Origin: Nitrospira sp.
Lineage (GTDB): Bacteria; Nitrospirota; Nitrospiria; Nitrospirales; UBA8639
NCBI GenBank assembly: GCA_011523385.1
Contig: WTGX01000001.1
Location: 1-64,000 of the forward strand
Length of the DNA stretch: 64,000 nt
Reading direction: 5' to 3'
Numbering within the stretch: the stretch's first letter is position 1; every line of letters begins with the position of its first letter. A program made the translations under genes and the position numbers. Below, one piece after another: positions 36,293-45,337 of this stretch. The notes beneath the pieces are model-generated. The model saw only the letters and a program-made list of their open reading frames with translations. It made no database searches and was not told the origin of the DNA.

Positions 36293-37753
36293 GTGAAAAT
36301 TTTCAACACCCTGACGAATCAGAAGGAACCGTTCGTCCCCATCACGCCGCCCCGCGTGGGCATCTACGTCTGCGGCGTCACCGTGTATGACGAGTGTCAT
36401 CTGGGTCATGCCCGAAGTGCGATCGTCTTTGACGTGCTCCGGCGGTATCTCGCGTACCGGGACTACGACGTGACGTACGTGAAAAACTTTACCGACGTGG
36501 ATGACAAGATCATCAACCGGGCCGCGGAGGAAGGCATCCCCTGGGACGGGATCGTCGAGAAATACATGCAGGCATACGCCCGTGACATGAAACGGTTGGG
36601 TGTCGGCACTCCGGACCTTGAACCGCGGGCCACGGAACACATGCCGGAGATTCTGCAGATGATCGGCACGCTGCTGGACAAAGGATGTGCCTACCGGGTC
36701 GACGGCGACGTCTATTATCGCGTGTCGGCTTTTCCGGAGTATGGACAATTGAGTAAACGGCACCTCGACGACATGCAGGCCGGGGCGAGAGTCGAAGTGG
36801 ATGAACGAAAACGGGACCCCATGGATTTTGCCTTATGGAAAGCGGCCAAACCCGGGGAACCGGCCTGGGAGAGTCCCTGGGGCCCGGGCCGGCCGGGCTG
36901 GCACATCGAATGTTCGGCCATGTCCGTGCGCCATTTGGGCGCTAATTTCGACGTTCACGGAGGCGGCAAGGATTTGGCATTTCCTCACCATGAAAATGAA
37001 ATTGCGCAATCCCGTGCCGCGACGGAACAGGGGTTTGCCCGATATTGGGTTCATAACGGGTTCGTCACCATTGATGAAGAAAAGATGTCAAAATCGCTGG
37101 GAAACTTTTTTACCGTAAGGGAGATTTTCGACCAGTCGAATTGTCCGGAACCCGTGACGGCCGAGGCGATACGCTATTTTCTACTTTCGACCCACTATCG
37201 TGGAGACGTGAATTTTTCCAACCTGGCCGCGGCGGAAGCCAAATCCGCATTGGATAACGTGTATGACCTCTTCATCCGTCTCTCCGAAAAGCCCGGACCC
37301 GGTCAAGATTTTGGGAAGGCTTTAAGAACCGTTTTGACCCAATTTCGTCAGGCATTCGAAGAGGCCATGGACGATGATCTGAATACCCCCAAGGCGTTGG
37401 CGGCATTTCAGCAGCTTCGAGCCGAAGCTAATCAAGTTCTTCGAGGAGGGCTGTCCGGGCAGGACCGGCAGGAGGTTCTCGCAATCTTTCGGCAATACGG
37501 CGCGCCGTTGGGTTTATTTCAGCTCAATGAAAGAGAGTGGGTGTTTCGCGAGTTGGAGTTCGGCATCGAGCCATACCGGATGGGCACCGAGCAGGAGTAC
37601 ACCGATGAGTGGATTCAGGAACAGATTCGACAAAGGGCCGAAGCGCGGGCGCGAAAAGACTTCGCTGCCGCCGACCACATTCGAGAAGCCTTGGCGGCCA
37701 AAGGAATCCTTCTCGAGGACCGGCCGGACGGGAGCACCAGGTGGAAGCGATAA
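36293..37753 (+). CDS. cysS: Cysteinyl-tRNA synthetase
   Basis: 486 residues of a class I synthetase. YVCGVTVYDECHLGHARSAI holds the zinc cysteine and the HIGH-like HLGH, FTDVDDKIINRA follows, GWHIECSAMSVRHLG and HHENEIAQS give the other zinc ligands, and EEKMSKSLGNFF is the KMSKS loop. A GTG start lies 7 bp after the dedA stop. Its last 149 bp also encode the start of rlmB in another frame. Confidence 0.95.
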   Translation: MKIFNTLTNQKEPFVPITPPRVGIYVCGVTVYDECHLGHARSAIVFDVLRRYLAYRDYDVTYVKNFTDVDDKIINRAAEEGIPWDGIVEKYMQAYARDMKRLGVGTPDLEPRATEHMPEILQMIGTLLDKGCAYRVDGDVYYRVSAFPEYGQLSKRHLDDMQAGARVEVDERKRDPMDFALWKAAKPGEPAWESPWGPGRPGWHIECSAMSVRHLGANFDVHGGGKDLAFPHHENEIAQSRAATEQGFARYWVHNGFVTIDEEKMSKSLGNFFTVREIFDQSNCPEPVTAEAIRYFLLSTHYRGDVNFSNLAAAEAKSALDNVYDLFIRLSEKPGPGQDFGKALRTVLTQFRQAFEEAMDDDLNTPKALAAFQQLRAEANQVLRGGLSGQDRQEVLAIFRQYGAPLGLFQLNEREWVFRELEFGIEPYRMGTEQEYTDEWIQEQIRQRAEARARKDFAAADHIREALAAKGILLEDRPDGSTRWKR

Positions 37754-38483
37754 GACCGGCGATTTCCTGTTCGGAGTTCAGGCGGTCACGGAGGCGCTCC
37801 GGTCGGGCTCGCGAACGTTCATAAAAATCTTCCTGTCGCATCGACAGCGTCAATTTTCCCGGATCATTCGTTTCGCCAAAGTCCAAGGCGTGCCCTTACA
37901 GGTTCAACCGCGTGAACGACTCGACCGGCTGGTCCCTTCTGCCAATCATCAGGGCGTGGTGGCGCTGGTCGCGGCCAAAGCCTATGCCTCAGAGGATGAG
38001 ATCCTGGAGTATGCCGCGCAACAAAAGGAGCCGGGGTTTTTCTTGGCTCTGGATGGGGTGGAGGATCCGCAGAATTTCGGGGCCGTTCTCAGAACGGCTG
38101 CCACGGCTGGGATTCATGGGGTGTTTATTCCCGACCGCCGGTCCGTTGGGTTGACGGCGAGTGTGGCAAAAGCCTCTGCCGGCGCCGTCGAGCACATCCG
38201 GGTGGCCCGGTGCGTGAATATCGCCAAACTGATCGATCGTTTGCAGGACCGCGGGGTAACCACCGTGGCGTTGGAGCCTCGCTCTCCGAGACTCTATACC
38301 GAGTTGAATTTCACGGGACCTGTCTTATTGGTGTTTGGAGGAGAAGGACGAGGACTCAGATCGAGGATTGTCGAACGGTGTCATGTCCACGCCCGCATTC
38401 CCATGCGCGGGGAGGTAAATTCGCTCAACGTTTCGGCAAGTGTGGCGGTGGTTGCCTATGAAGCGGTTCGTCAACGGATGTAA
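37605..38483 (+). CDS. rlmB: 23S rRNA 2'-O-methyltransferase, RlmB/TrmH (SpoU) family
   Basis: 292 residues. After a basic N-terminal extension comes the substrate-binding domain (FLFGVQAVTEALRSGSRTF), then the knotted SPOUT domain with LDGVEDPQNFGAVLRTAATAG (motif 1), FGGEGRGLRSRI (motif 2) and IPMRGEVNSLNVSASVAVVAYEA (motif 3). The only well-placed start is the ATG at 37605 with AGGAG 7 bp upstream, which lies inside cysS. No ATG, GTG or TTG occurs between the cysS stop and the conserved domain. Methylation of G2251 in 23S rRNA is the usual role; another rRNA or tRNA target is possible. Confidence 0.9.
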   Translation: MSGFRNRFDKGPKRGREKTSLPPTTFEKPWRPKESFSRTGRTGAPGGSDKTGDFLFGVQAVTEALRSGSRTFIKIFLSHRQRQFSRIIRFAKVQGVPLQVQPRERLDRLVPSANHQGVVALVAAKAYASEDEILEYAAQQKEPGFFLALDGVEDPQNFGAVLRTAATAGIHGVFIPDRRSVGLTASVAKASAGAVEHIRVARCVNIAKLIDRLQDRGVTTVALEPRSPRLYTELNFTGPVLLVFGGEGRGLRSRIVERCHVHARIPMRGEVNSLNVSASVAVVAYEAVRQRM

Positions 38484-38561
38484 CGTCCGGGTCTTCCCGC
38501 GAGGGCATTCCGGCTTTTCGCAATCAGACGGGGTCGTCAATGGAAGGAAAAAGCGAACGTA

Positions 38562-38825
38562 TTACCGGACTTGGATCAAGCCTTCTTGAATAGCCGCGTT
38601 TAAGAGTTGGGCGGCATTCGAGACGCGTACCTTTTTCATCATGTTGGCACGATGGGCTTCGACGGTTTTGACGCTGATGACGAGACGTTCGGCGATCTCT
38701 TTATTCTTGAGGCCGGACCAGATCAGTTGAAGAATTTCCTGTTCCCGTTCGGTGAGCGACTCGGGGCGTTTCCGTCGCATGGGAAGCAGGTCTCTCTTTT
38801 TGTTTGCTCTTGTTTGAACGGCCAT
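38562..38825 (-). CDS. Stand-alone LuxR/GerE-type HTH regulator
   Basis: An 87-residue protein that is only a DNA-binding domain: SLTEREQEILQLIWSGLKNK, EIAERLVISVKTVEAHRAN and MMKKVRVSNAAQLLNAAIQE match the four-helix GerE fold. There is no receiver or ligand domain, and no missing part upstream. Divergent from the pilD gene across 131 bp that contain a perfect palindrome, so it may regulate itself and the pilin cluster. Confidence 0.85.
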   Translation of the reverse strand: MAVQTRANKKRDLLPMRRKRPESLTEREQEILQLIWSGLKNKEIAERLVISVKTVEAHRANMMKKVRVSNAAQLLNAAIQEGLIQVR

Positions 38826-38895
38826 AGGTCACCGAAATATTTCACAAGATGAATTATGTAGGTAATACTAGCAGGGTGCCCATTAAAAAGTAAAG

Positions 38896-38911
38896 TGGAA
38901 CAAGTGTTCCA
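38896..38911. promoter_or_regulatory. Palindrome in the luxR-type/pilD divergent promoter
   Basis: TGGAACA-AG-TGTTCCA is a perfect 7-2-7 inverted repeat, 71 bp upstream of the regulator and 46 bp upstream of pilD. It shares the pattern TGGAAYA-N2-TRTTCCA with the tandem sites before lpxC (12613-12653). Confidence 0.55.
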
Positions 38912-38956
38912 AGTAAGAAAAAAAGAATTTTTTTCAGAGTTACGACATATAGAGTG

Positions 38957-39733
38957 ATGGATGTTTCAGGCTTCTATATTTTGTTGTTTGTGGTGGGATT
39001 GGTCATAGGGAGTTTCCTCAACGTCTGCATTCTGCGAATCCCTCACGGTGAATCCATCATTCGACCTAGTTCCCGTTGCCTGCAATGCAAGACACCCATT
39101 GTCTGGTTCGACAACATTCCACTCTTGAGTTTTATCCGGCTGAGGGCACGGTGCCGATGGTGCGGGGGAAAGATTTCATGGCGCTATCCTTTGGTGGAAT
39201 GTCTGAACGGAGTCAGCTATCTCGGGATCGTCTACAAGTTCGGATGGACCCATAGCGCCCTCGTGCATGCGCTGTTTCTTTCGTTGTTGTTGGTCGTGAC
39301 GATGACCGATCTCGATCATTTCGTGATCCCCGATGTCATCACGCTCCCGGGTCTGGTGATCGGCTTTTTCACCGCGGCATTCATCTTGCCCGTAGGTTGG
39401 ACCGGTTCCTTGCTGGGTATCGCATTGGGAGGAGGTATCCTGTGGATGCTCGCGGCCGTCAGTCCGTATCTGTTTGGAAAAGAGGGTCTGGGTGGGGGCG
39501 ACATCAAATTTCTGGCCATGATCGGTGCGTTCCTTGGCTGGCAGCACGTGTGTATGACCCTGTTTCTCGCGTCGTGTACAGGGGCCATGGTCGGCATCGG
39601 TCTCATGGCCTTTCGCGACATGGAGCGTGGTCAATACCTTCCTTTTGCCCCGTTCCTGGCAGCAGGGGCAGTGGCATCGCTGTTTTTTTCCCAGGAACTA
39701 TTCGGTATGTATGAGTCGATGTTTTTGTACTGA
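38957..39733 (+). CDS. pilD: Type IV prepilin peptidase (PilD/GspO)
   Basis: 258 residues, eight-helix aspartyl protease. It has the tetracysteine zinc domain RCLQCKTPI...RCRWCGGKISWRYPLVECLNG and the catalytic aspartates in VTMTDLDHFVIPD and LGGGDIKFLAMIGAFLG (GxGD). It cuts and methylates prepilins, such as the three minor pseudopilins encoded just downstream. ATG 38957 is preferred to a GTG 3 bp before. Confidence 0.93.
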   Translation: MDVSGFYILLFVVGLVIGSFLNVCILRIPHGESIIRPSSRCLQCKTPIVWFDNIPLLSFIRLRARCRWCGGKISWRYPLVECLNGVSYLGIVYKFGWTHSALVHALFLSLLLVVTMTDLDHFVIPDVITLPGLVIGFFTAAFILPVGWTGSLLGIALGGGILWMLAAVSPYLFGKEGLGGGDIKFLAMIGAFLGWQHVCMTLFLASCTGAMVGIGLMAFRDMERGQYLPFAPFLAAGAVASLFFSQELFGMYESMFLY

Positions 39734-39763
39734 GAGAGGGAGGGAGGATCGTTGAGATTTGCA

Positions 39764-39824
39764 GGTCGGATTAGCGTAGCCCTTCGACTTCGCTCAGGAC
39801 AGGCAGGACAGGCGTAATCCGACA
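39764..39824. repeat. Palindromic intergenic repeat with a CTTCGACTTCGCTCAGG core
   Basis: GTCGGATTAGCGTA at the left faces GGCGTAATCCGAC at the right, around the dispersed core CCCTTCGACTTCGCTCAGG ACAGGCAGGACAGG. Same core as in the 106-bp inverted repeats at 4364 and 6504. It lies between pilD and the first pseudopilin gene. Confidence 0.6.
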
Positions 39825-39882
39825 ATTTGCTTCCTCTCCCATCAAGGGAGAGGAAGGTAAGGAGGAGGAAGGGGAGGTAGAG

Positions 39883-40377
39883 TTGCAGGAAGTGAAACCC
39901 TGTGCCCCATGTCTTACACGTCCGTCGGATGAGCCTGCGGGGTATACGTTGACGGAACTCATGATTGTCCTCGGGATTCTGGCGGTCGTGTTGGGGTTGA
40001 GCGGCATGTGGCTTTCCTCGCAATTGCCGCACTATCGTCTGAATGGGGCGGTCCGGCAGATACGTGCGGACCTCCTGGCGGCGAGGGCACAAGCCGTTAA
40101 GCAGGGCAATGAAGTTCGCGTCCTTTTTACGGACTCGCAGCATTATGATATTTTGGATGACGACAACAATAATGGAAGGGCCGATCCAGGTGAAGCCGTT
40201 GAACCCCGCTCGATCCTGGAGGAGTTTGCCGGCGTTACGATCGAGTCCAACAATAATCCGATCTTTTATCCGAGAGGCACAGCTTCCAGTCTTGCCACGG
40301 TCAGGGTTTCCAATGTCTCCGGTGAGAAAGCGATCACAATCGGCATTACGGGTCGCGTGAAAGTGACCATCCCCTGA
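39883..40377 (+). CDS. GspH/FimT-type minor pseudopilin
   Basis: 164 residues. The type III signal is EPAG-YTLTELMIVLGILAVVLGLSG with cleavage after Gly and the conserved Glu at +5, then a GspH/FimT domain (AVRQIRADLLAARAQAVKQGNEVRV). It begins at a TTG; the leader of 20 residues before the cleavage site is longer than usual. DILDDDNNNGRADPGEAVEP looks like a calcium-binding loop. It would prime assembly of type IV pili or a type II secretion pseudopilus. Confidence 0.85.
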   Translation: MQEVKPCAPCLTRPSDEPAGYTLTELMIVLGILAVVLGLSGMWLSSQLPHYRLNGAVRQIRADLLAARAQAVKQGNEVRVLFTDSQHYDILDDDNNNGRADPGEAVEPRSILEEFAGVTIESNNNPIFYPRGTASSLATVRVSNVSGEKAITIGITGRVKVTIP

Positions 40378-40385
40378 ATTTCCGT

Positions 40386-40769
40386 ATGAGCCACGTGACA
40401 AACCATAAGGGCCTGACCCTCCTGGAAGCCGTCATTGCCATGGCGCTCTTTTTTGTCGCCGTTTTTGCCCTCACAGGGGTGGCGGTTACCGCGAGTAAGG
40501 GCTCGGCAGCGAGCAAGCATCTGACCACTGCCACGACCCTGGTCCAGGATAGGCTGGAGCAGTTGACAAACGCCGGCTACGACGCAAGGTTGACGGCTCC
40601 CATTGAAACGACGGAAGCCTACGGCAGCATTCCGGACTTTCCCCTGTATCAACGCGTTGTCGAGAGGCACCCCGGTCGACCCGTTCCGGGACTACAGACG
40701 GCGACGGTCACCGTGTGGTGGTCGGACGACCGGCACTCCGTGACCGCATCCACGATTCTTGCGCCATAG
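40386..40769 (+). CDS. pilV: PilV-type minor pilin
   Basis: 127 residues with the prepilin signal NHKG-LTLLEAVIAMALFFVAVFALTGVAV and a short globular part with LTTATTLVQDRLEQLTNAGYD, typical of PilV/GspI minor pilins. It begins 9 bp after the GspH-like gene. It has no long periplasmic domain, so it is a small initiator subunit. Confidence 0.8.
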   Translation: MSHVTNHKGLTLLEAVIAMALFFVAVFALTGVAVTASKGSAASKHLTTATTLVQDRLEQLTNAGYDARLTAPIETTEAYGSIPDFPLYQRVVERHPGRPVPGLQTATVTVWWSDDRHSVTASTILAP

Positions 40770-40775
40770 CATTCA

Positions 40776-41384
40776 ATGGAGTTCAAACCCGTGACGAACC
40801 AAAGAGGCGTCACCCTTACGGAACTTCTGATCGCCTTGGCTTTGGGCCTGTTTACCATTGGTGCGGTTTATGCGGTCCACCTGAACCAGGTGAAACGCCA
40901 GATCGTTCAGGAGGACGTGTTGGCCATGCAACAAACCGCTCGTGCCGCTATGGACATGATGGCCAGGGAGATTCGGATGGCCGGCTATGATCCCATGGGG
41001 GTCAATCGGGATTCCGCTTCATCGAATGATTTTCATGGGCTTAGTTATCATCCCACGGAATTGCACGTTCGAGCCGATTTGAATGGAAACGGCGTACTCA
41101 CCGACTCGAAGGAATCCATTATCTATTTGTATGACGACTCGACCTCCACGTTGCGACGCAAAGTGGGAATGGGTGGGCGACAACCCGTGGCGGAACATAT
41201 CGAGTCCTTTACCGTTTCCTATCGCGACACCCTGGGGCATCCCACGACGCACGGGCCGAGTATCCGGGCAGTTGACGTGCAGGTCACGGCTCGAGCCGCT
41301 CACGCTGACAGCCAATATCCCGAGAATGAAGGCTACCGGACGTTTACGCTTCGATCTCGCATTGTCCCGAGAAACCTGCCGTGA
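40776..41384 (+). CDS. pilW: PilW-type minor pilin
   Basis: 202 residues with the signal NQRG-VTLTELLIALALGLFTIGAVYAVHL and the PilW-like block MQQTARAAMDMMAREIRMAGYDP. DLNGNGVLTDSKESIIYLYDD includes a possible calcium loop. It lies 6 bp after pilV. The expected next genes pilX and pilY1 do not follow; a formylglycine-enzyme-like gene is there instead. Confidence 0.82.
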   Translation: MEFKPVTNQRGVTLTELLIALALGLFTIGAVYAVHLNQVKRQIVQEDVLAMQQTARAAMDMMAREIRMAGYDPMGVNRDSASSNDFHGLSYHPTELHVRADLNGNGVLTDSKESIIYLYDDSTSTLRRKVGMGGRQPVAEHIESFTVSYRDTLGHPTTHGPSIRAVDVQVTARAAHADSQYPENEGYRTFTLRSRIVPRNLP

Positions 41385-41513
41385 AACATCATGTACCGGG
41401 TGGTTCCTCTTCTTGACGCTTCGACGGCGCTCTACTAATATCCGCTGCCAATGCGATTCGGTCGATCATGTCTTTCACATTCACAGTTCGCCTACGGCTG
41501 GAGGAGCGCGAAG

Positions 41514-42656
41514 ATGAGAACAACGTTGACCCTGGTTTGTGTCATCCTGAGTCTGTGCTATTGCGGGATGGCGGTGTCCCAGGACCTGCCCGATGATATT
41601 CTGGCGGATCAATACCTGTTGGAAGCGAAGAAGGCGCTGGAAAATGGCGAGCCGCAAACCGCGAGACGGGCTTTTGAGAAAATCGAAGCCTTGGATACCG
41701 AACCCCCGTTGGAGTTCTACTTCTTTTTCGGCAAACTGCTGGTTGAACACGGAATGAGAGTGGACGACGTCCGCCAGGGACAGGCTTCGCTCAAGCAATT
41801 TGTCGTCAATATCGAAAAGAGTTCCGAATATTACAGACCTACCCTGGAACTGCTTTCCGTCGCAGGAAAAACAATCGAAAAAGCCGAACAACTGCAAACG
41901 GAGGAAGCAAAACGCCAGGCGGAGGCGCAGCAACGAGCCGCCGCGCTCAAGGACTTGTTGCCGTCGTTATTGAAAAGTCTCAAAGAGCAGATGGTGGCCG
42001 TTCAGGGCGGTACGTTCACGATGGGGTGTACGGAGGAGCAGAGCAGTTGCGACGATGATGAAACGCCGGTCCGGCAGGTACAGGTGAAGAGTTTCAGGAT
42101 CAGCAAGTATGAGGTGCCCCAGGATCTGTGGGAGGCGGTGATGGGCAAAAATCCGAGCAAGTTCCGGAACTGCCCGCGGTGTCCCGTCGAAAACGTGGGC
42201 TGGGATGACACCAAAGTGTTTCTCAAGAAATTGAACGTGCTGACGGGAGAACACTATCGGTTGCCGACTGATGCGGAATGGGAGTATGCCGCCAGGGGCG
42301 GGGAAAAGAGTCAAGCGCACCTCTACGTCGGGAGCGACGATCTGGATTCGGTTGCCTGGTATGACAAGAATAGCGGGAACAGGGTCCATCGGACCGGACA
42401 AAAACAACCCAACGGGTTGGGCCTGTACGACATGAGCGGGAACGTCTGGGAGTGGGTGGAAGATTGTTGGAATAAGAAGTTTCCGGGTCCCCAGGCCGAT
42501 GGGAGCGCGTGGAAGAGCAGGAATTGCGCACGACACATGTTGCGTGGCGGTGCCTGGACCAGCTACCCGAGATACCTGCGTTCCTCGAATCGCTACTGGA
42601 ATCTGTCCGCCTTCCTGCGCGACGACGTCGGGTTTCGCTTGGTCGGGACGCCGTAA
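41514..42656 (+). CDS. Secreted FGE-sulfatase (SUMF1-like) domain protein
   Basis: 380 residues: signal peptide (LTLVCVILSLCYCGMAVSQ), about 130 residues of helical repeat or coiled coil (EAKRQAEAQQRAAALKDLL), then a formylglycine-generating-enzyme-like domain with VAVQGGTFTMGCTEEQ, YRLPTDAEWEYAARGG, NGLGLYDMSGNVWEWVEDCW and HMLRGGAWTSYPRYLRSS. The catalytic copper-binding cysteine pair of true FGE is not evident, so a binding role is more likely than sulfatase activation. It follows the pilin genes, 129 bp after pilW. Confidence 0.75.
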   Translation: MRTTLTLVCVILSLCYCGMAVSQDLPDDILADQYLLEAKKALENGEPQTARRAFEKIEALDTEPPLEFYFFFGKLLVEHGMRVDDVRQGQASLKQFVVNIEKSSEYYRPTLELLSVAGKTIEKAEQLQTEEAKRQAEAQQRAAALKDLLPSLLKSLKEQMVAVQGGTFTMGCTEEQSSCDDDETPVRQVQVKSFRISKYEVPQDLWEAVMGKNPSKFRNCPRCPVENVGWDDTKVFLKKLNVLTGEHYRLPTDAEWEYAARGGEKSQAHLYVGSDDLDSVAWYDKNSGNRVHRTGQKQPNGLGLYDMSGNVWEWVEDCWNKKFPGPQADGSAWKSRNCARHMLRGGAWTSYPRYLRSSNRYWNLSAFLRDDVGFRLVGTP

Positions 42657-42682
42657 CCCGTGACGTGGAAAGGAGAAACCGT

Positions 42683-43051
42683 ATGAGCAGCCCAGGCCAC
42701 CCCCATGCGATTACCATTGAACAAAATCCCAATCGCGTCAAAGTCTCGTTTAACGGAACCGTTATTGCCGATACCACCCGGGCTTTGGTCCTGAAGGAAG
42801 GACCGCTGCCGCCGGCGAATTACATCCCGCGGAGCGACGTGCAGATGTCCTATTTGCAGCGGACGGACCATTCCACCCACTGCCCATTCAAAGGGGATGC
42901 GTCATATTTTTCCGTTCGCGTCGGGAACCAGATCGCCGACAACGCGGTCTGGGCCTATGAAACCCCCATCGACGCCGTGGCGCAGATCAAAGATTGCCTG
43001 AGTTTTTACAAGGAGAAGCTGGACGTGAGTGAAGAAATACGAAGTGAATGA
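42683..43051 (+). CDS. DUF427 family protein
   Basis: 122 residues of the small beta-rich DUF427 fold: RVKVSFNGTVIADTTRALVLKEG, YIPRSDVQMSYLQRTDHSTHCPFKGDASYF and NAVWAYETPIDAVAQIKD are the family blocks. No enzymatic activity is established. Start at ATG 42683 with AAGGAG upstream; it follows the FGE-like gene by 26 bp. Confidence 0.88.
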   Translation: MSSPGHPHAITIEQNPNRVKVSFNGTVIADTTRALVLKEGPLPPANYIPRSDVQMSYLQRTDHSTHCPFKGDASYFSVRVGNQIADNAVWAYETPIDAVAQIKDCLSFYKEKLDVSEEIRSE

Positions 43052-43057
43052 AGGAGT

Positions 43058-43087
43058 TGTAGGGCACAACGATCGTTGTGCCCTACA
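43058..43087. terminator. 30-bp perfect palindrome between convergent genes
   Basis: TGTAGGGCACAACGA with its exact reverse complement TCGTTGTGCCCTACA, no spacer. It lies between the DUF427 stop and the icd stop, so it would act on both transcripts. It has no T-run. It shares the TGTAGGG outer frame with 3932, 4476 and 19837, so it may be a small mobile palindrome recruited as a terminator. Confidence 0.55.
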
Positions 43088-43102
43088 CGGTGTCGCATTG
43101 AG

Positions 43103-45337
43103 TCATCCCAGGGTGGCCAGGATGTTGTTGAACGTGGCGCTCGGTCGCATGGCCGTTGCGACCATCGACGGATCGGGGTGATAGTAGCCGCCCACGTCCA
43201 TGGGTTTGCCTTTTGCGGCCTTCACTTCTTCGAGGATTTTCTCCATGTTGGCCTCGAGCTCTTTCGCCACCGGGGCAAATTTTTCCTTTAATTCCGTATC
43301 GTCGTTTTGCGCGGCAAGTTCCTGTGCCCAATACAGGGCTTCGTACAGGTGGCTGCCGATGTTGTCCAACTCTCCCAGCACCCGGCCGGGTGACTTGCGG
43401 TTCTCCATGAGTTTGCCCGTGGCCCGGTCCAAGGTATCCGCAAGGACTTGAGCCCTTTTATTGTCGCGGGTTCGGGCCAAATGGGCGAAGGATTCCGCCA
43501 GGGCGAGAAATTCGCCGAGAGAATCCCATCGCAAGTGCCCTTCTTTCGCAAACTGCTGCACGTGTTTCGGGGCCGATCCGCCGGCTCCGGTTTCGAACAA
43601 CCCCCCACCCTTGATGAGTGGAACGATGGAGAGCATCTTGGCGCTGGTGCCCAGTTCCAGGATCGGGAACAGGTCCGTGAGATAATCCCGCAGGACGTTA
43701 CCGGTGGCGGCGATGGTGCTCTGCCCGTCCTTGGCCCGTTTGAGCGAATGCTTCATGGCGTCCACCGGCGCCATGATCTGAATATCCATGCCCGTTGTAT
43801 CATGGTCCTTCAAATAGCGGTTCACCTTTTCGATGAGTTGCGCGTCGTGCGGCCTGTTTTTGTTCAACCAGAACACCACGGGCATTCCGGACGCCTTGGA
43901 CCGGTTCACGGCCAGCTTCACCCAGTCCTGAATCGGAATATCCTTGACCGTGCACGCGCGGAAGATGTCGTCTTTTTCCACGTCTTGTTCGTGCAGGACG
44001 TTCCCGGCTCCATTGATCAGGCGGATGGTGCCGTTTCCGGGGGCTTCGAAGGTCTTGTCATGCGAGCCGTATTCCTGGGCTTTCTGGGCCATAAGGCCGA
44101 CGTTCGGCACGCTGCCCATGGTTGCCGGATTGAAGGCTCCGTTTTCCCTGCAGAAATCGACCACCGCTTGGTAAATGCCCGCGTAGCTGCGGTCCGGGAT
44201 CATGGCCTTCGTGTCATGTTCCTTTCCGTCCGCTCCCCACATCTTCCCGCCGACGCGCAACGCCGCGGCCATTGAAGCATCGATGATGATGTCACTCGGC
44301 ACGTGCAGGTTGGTGATGCCCCGGTCGGAGTCCACCATGGCAAGGTCCGGGCCGTTTTGCATAGCCGCTTGCAGGTCCGCCTTGATTTCCTCCTGCTGCG
44401 CGGCCGGCAACGTGCCGATTTTCGCATAGACGTCGCCCAACCCGTTGTTGGGGTTGACACCAAGTTCGGCCAAGACCTTTCCATGTTTTTTGAAGACGTC
44501 TTCGAAATAAACGGAAACGCAATGCCCGAAGATAATGGGGTCCGAGACCTTCATCATCGTAGCCTTCATGTGAAGCGACAACAGGATGCCGGTCTTCTTG
44601 GCGTCCTCAACCTGTTCCTTGAAAAATTGACGTAATGCCTTGGCGCTCATCTTCGTGGCGTCGACGACGTCGCCCTTATCGAGAGTCACGCTATCTTTCA
44701 ACACGGTCGTGCCGCCGTCCTTGCCGGCGAATTCAATGCGGCCTTTTCCTGCCGTCTGTTCGTTAATCGTCGTCGACTTTTCATTGGCAAAGAAGTCCCC
44801 ACCCGGCATATGGGCCACGTGCGTTTTCGAGGCTTTGTCCCAGGTCCCCATTTTGTGCGGATTCTTCTGGGCATATTGTTTCACGGAGGTCGACGCGCGA
44901 CGGTCCGAATTGCCCTGTCGCAACACCGGGTTGACCGCGCTGCCCTTTACCTTGTCGAATTTCGCTTTGATGTTCTTTTCTTCATCGGTCTTGGGGTCTT
45001 CCGGGTAGTCGGGAACGGCATATCCCTGGGATTGTAATTCGGCCACGGCGCCTTTGATTTGGGGAATCGATGCGCTGATGTTCGGGAGTTTGATGACGTT
45101 GGCGTCCGGCGTCTCCACCATTTCGCCCAGGAGGGCAAGATCGTCGGGCTGTTGTTGTTCCGGCTTCAAGCGATCGGGAAATTGTGCAATGATCCGGCCC
45201 GCCAGCGAAATATCTTTCCTGCCGACGTTCACGCCAGCGGTTTTGGCAAAGGCCTGGATGATCGGCAAAAACGACCCGCTCGCCAGTTCCGGCGCTTCGT
45301 CGACTTTCGTGTAAATAATATCCGGTTCTGCTGACAT
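43103..45337 (-). CDS. icd: Monomeric NADP-dependent isocitrate dehydrogenase
   Basis: 744 residues, the length of the monomeric IDH-II type. Seen are [22 protein letters not shown] near residue 90, [20 protein letters not shown] (isocitrate-binding Ser and Arg), [17 protein letters not shown] and [37 protein letters not shown]. It interconverts isocitrate and 2-oxoglutarate and could run in either direction next to a reductive TCA cycle. ATG 45337 has AGAGGAGGAA upstream. Confidence 0.93.
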   Translation of the reverse strand: MSAEPDIIYTKVDEAPELASGSFLPIIQAFAKTAGVNVGRKDISLAGRIIAQFPDRLKPEQQQPDDLALLGEMVETPDANVIKLPNISASIPQIKGAVAELQSQGYAVPDYPEDPKTDEEKNIKAKFDKVKGSAVNPVLRQGNSDRRASTSVKQYAQKNPHKMGTWDKASKTHVAHMPGGDFFANEKSTTINEQTAGKGRIEFAGKDGGTTVLKDSVTLDKGDVVDATKMSAKALRQFFKEQVEDAKKTGILLSLHMKATMMKVSDPIIFGHCVSVYFEDVFKKHGKVLAELGVNPNNGLGDVYAKIGTLPAAQQEEIKADLQAAMQNGPDLAMVDSDRGITNLHVPSDIIIDASMAAALRVGGKMWGADGKEHDTKAMIPDRSYAGIYQAVVDFCRENGAFNPATMGSVPNVGLMAQKAQEYGSHDKTFEAPGNGTIRLINGAGNVLHEQDVEKDDIFRACTVKDIPIQDWVKLAVNRSKASGMPVVFWLNKNRPHDAQLIEKVNRYLKDHDTTGMDIQIMAPVDAMKHSLKRAKDGQSTIAATGNVLRDYLTDLFPILELGTSAKMLSIVPLIKGGGLFETGAGGSAPKHVQQFAKEGHLRWDSLGEFLALAESFAHLARTRDNKRAQVLADTLDRATGKLMENRKSPGRVLGELDNIGSHLYEALYWAQELAAQNDDTELKEKFAPVAKELEANMEKILEEVKAAKGKPMDVGGYYHPDPSMVATAMRPSATFNNILATLG

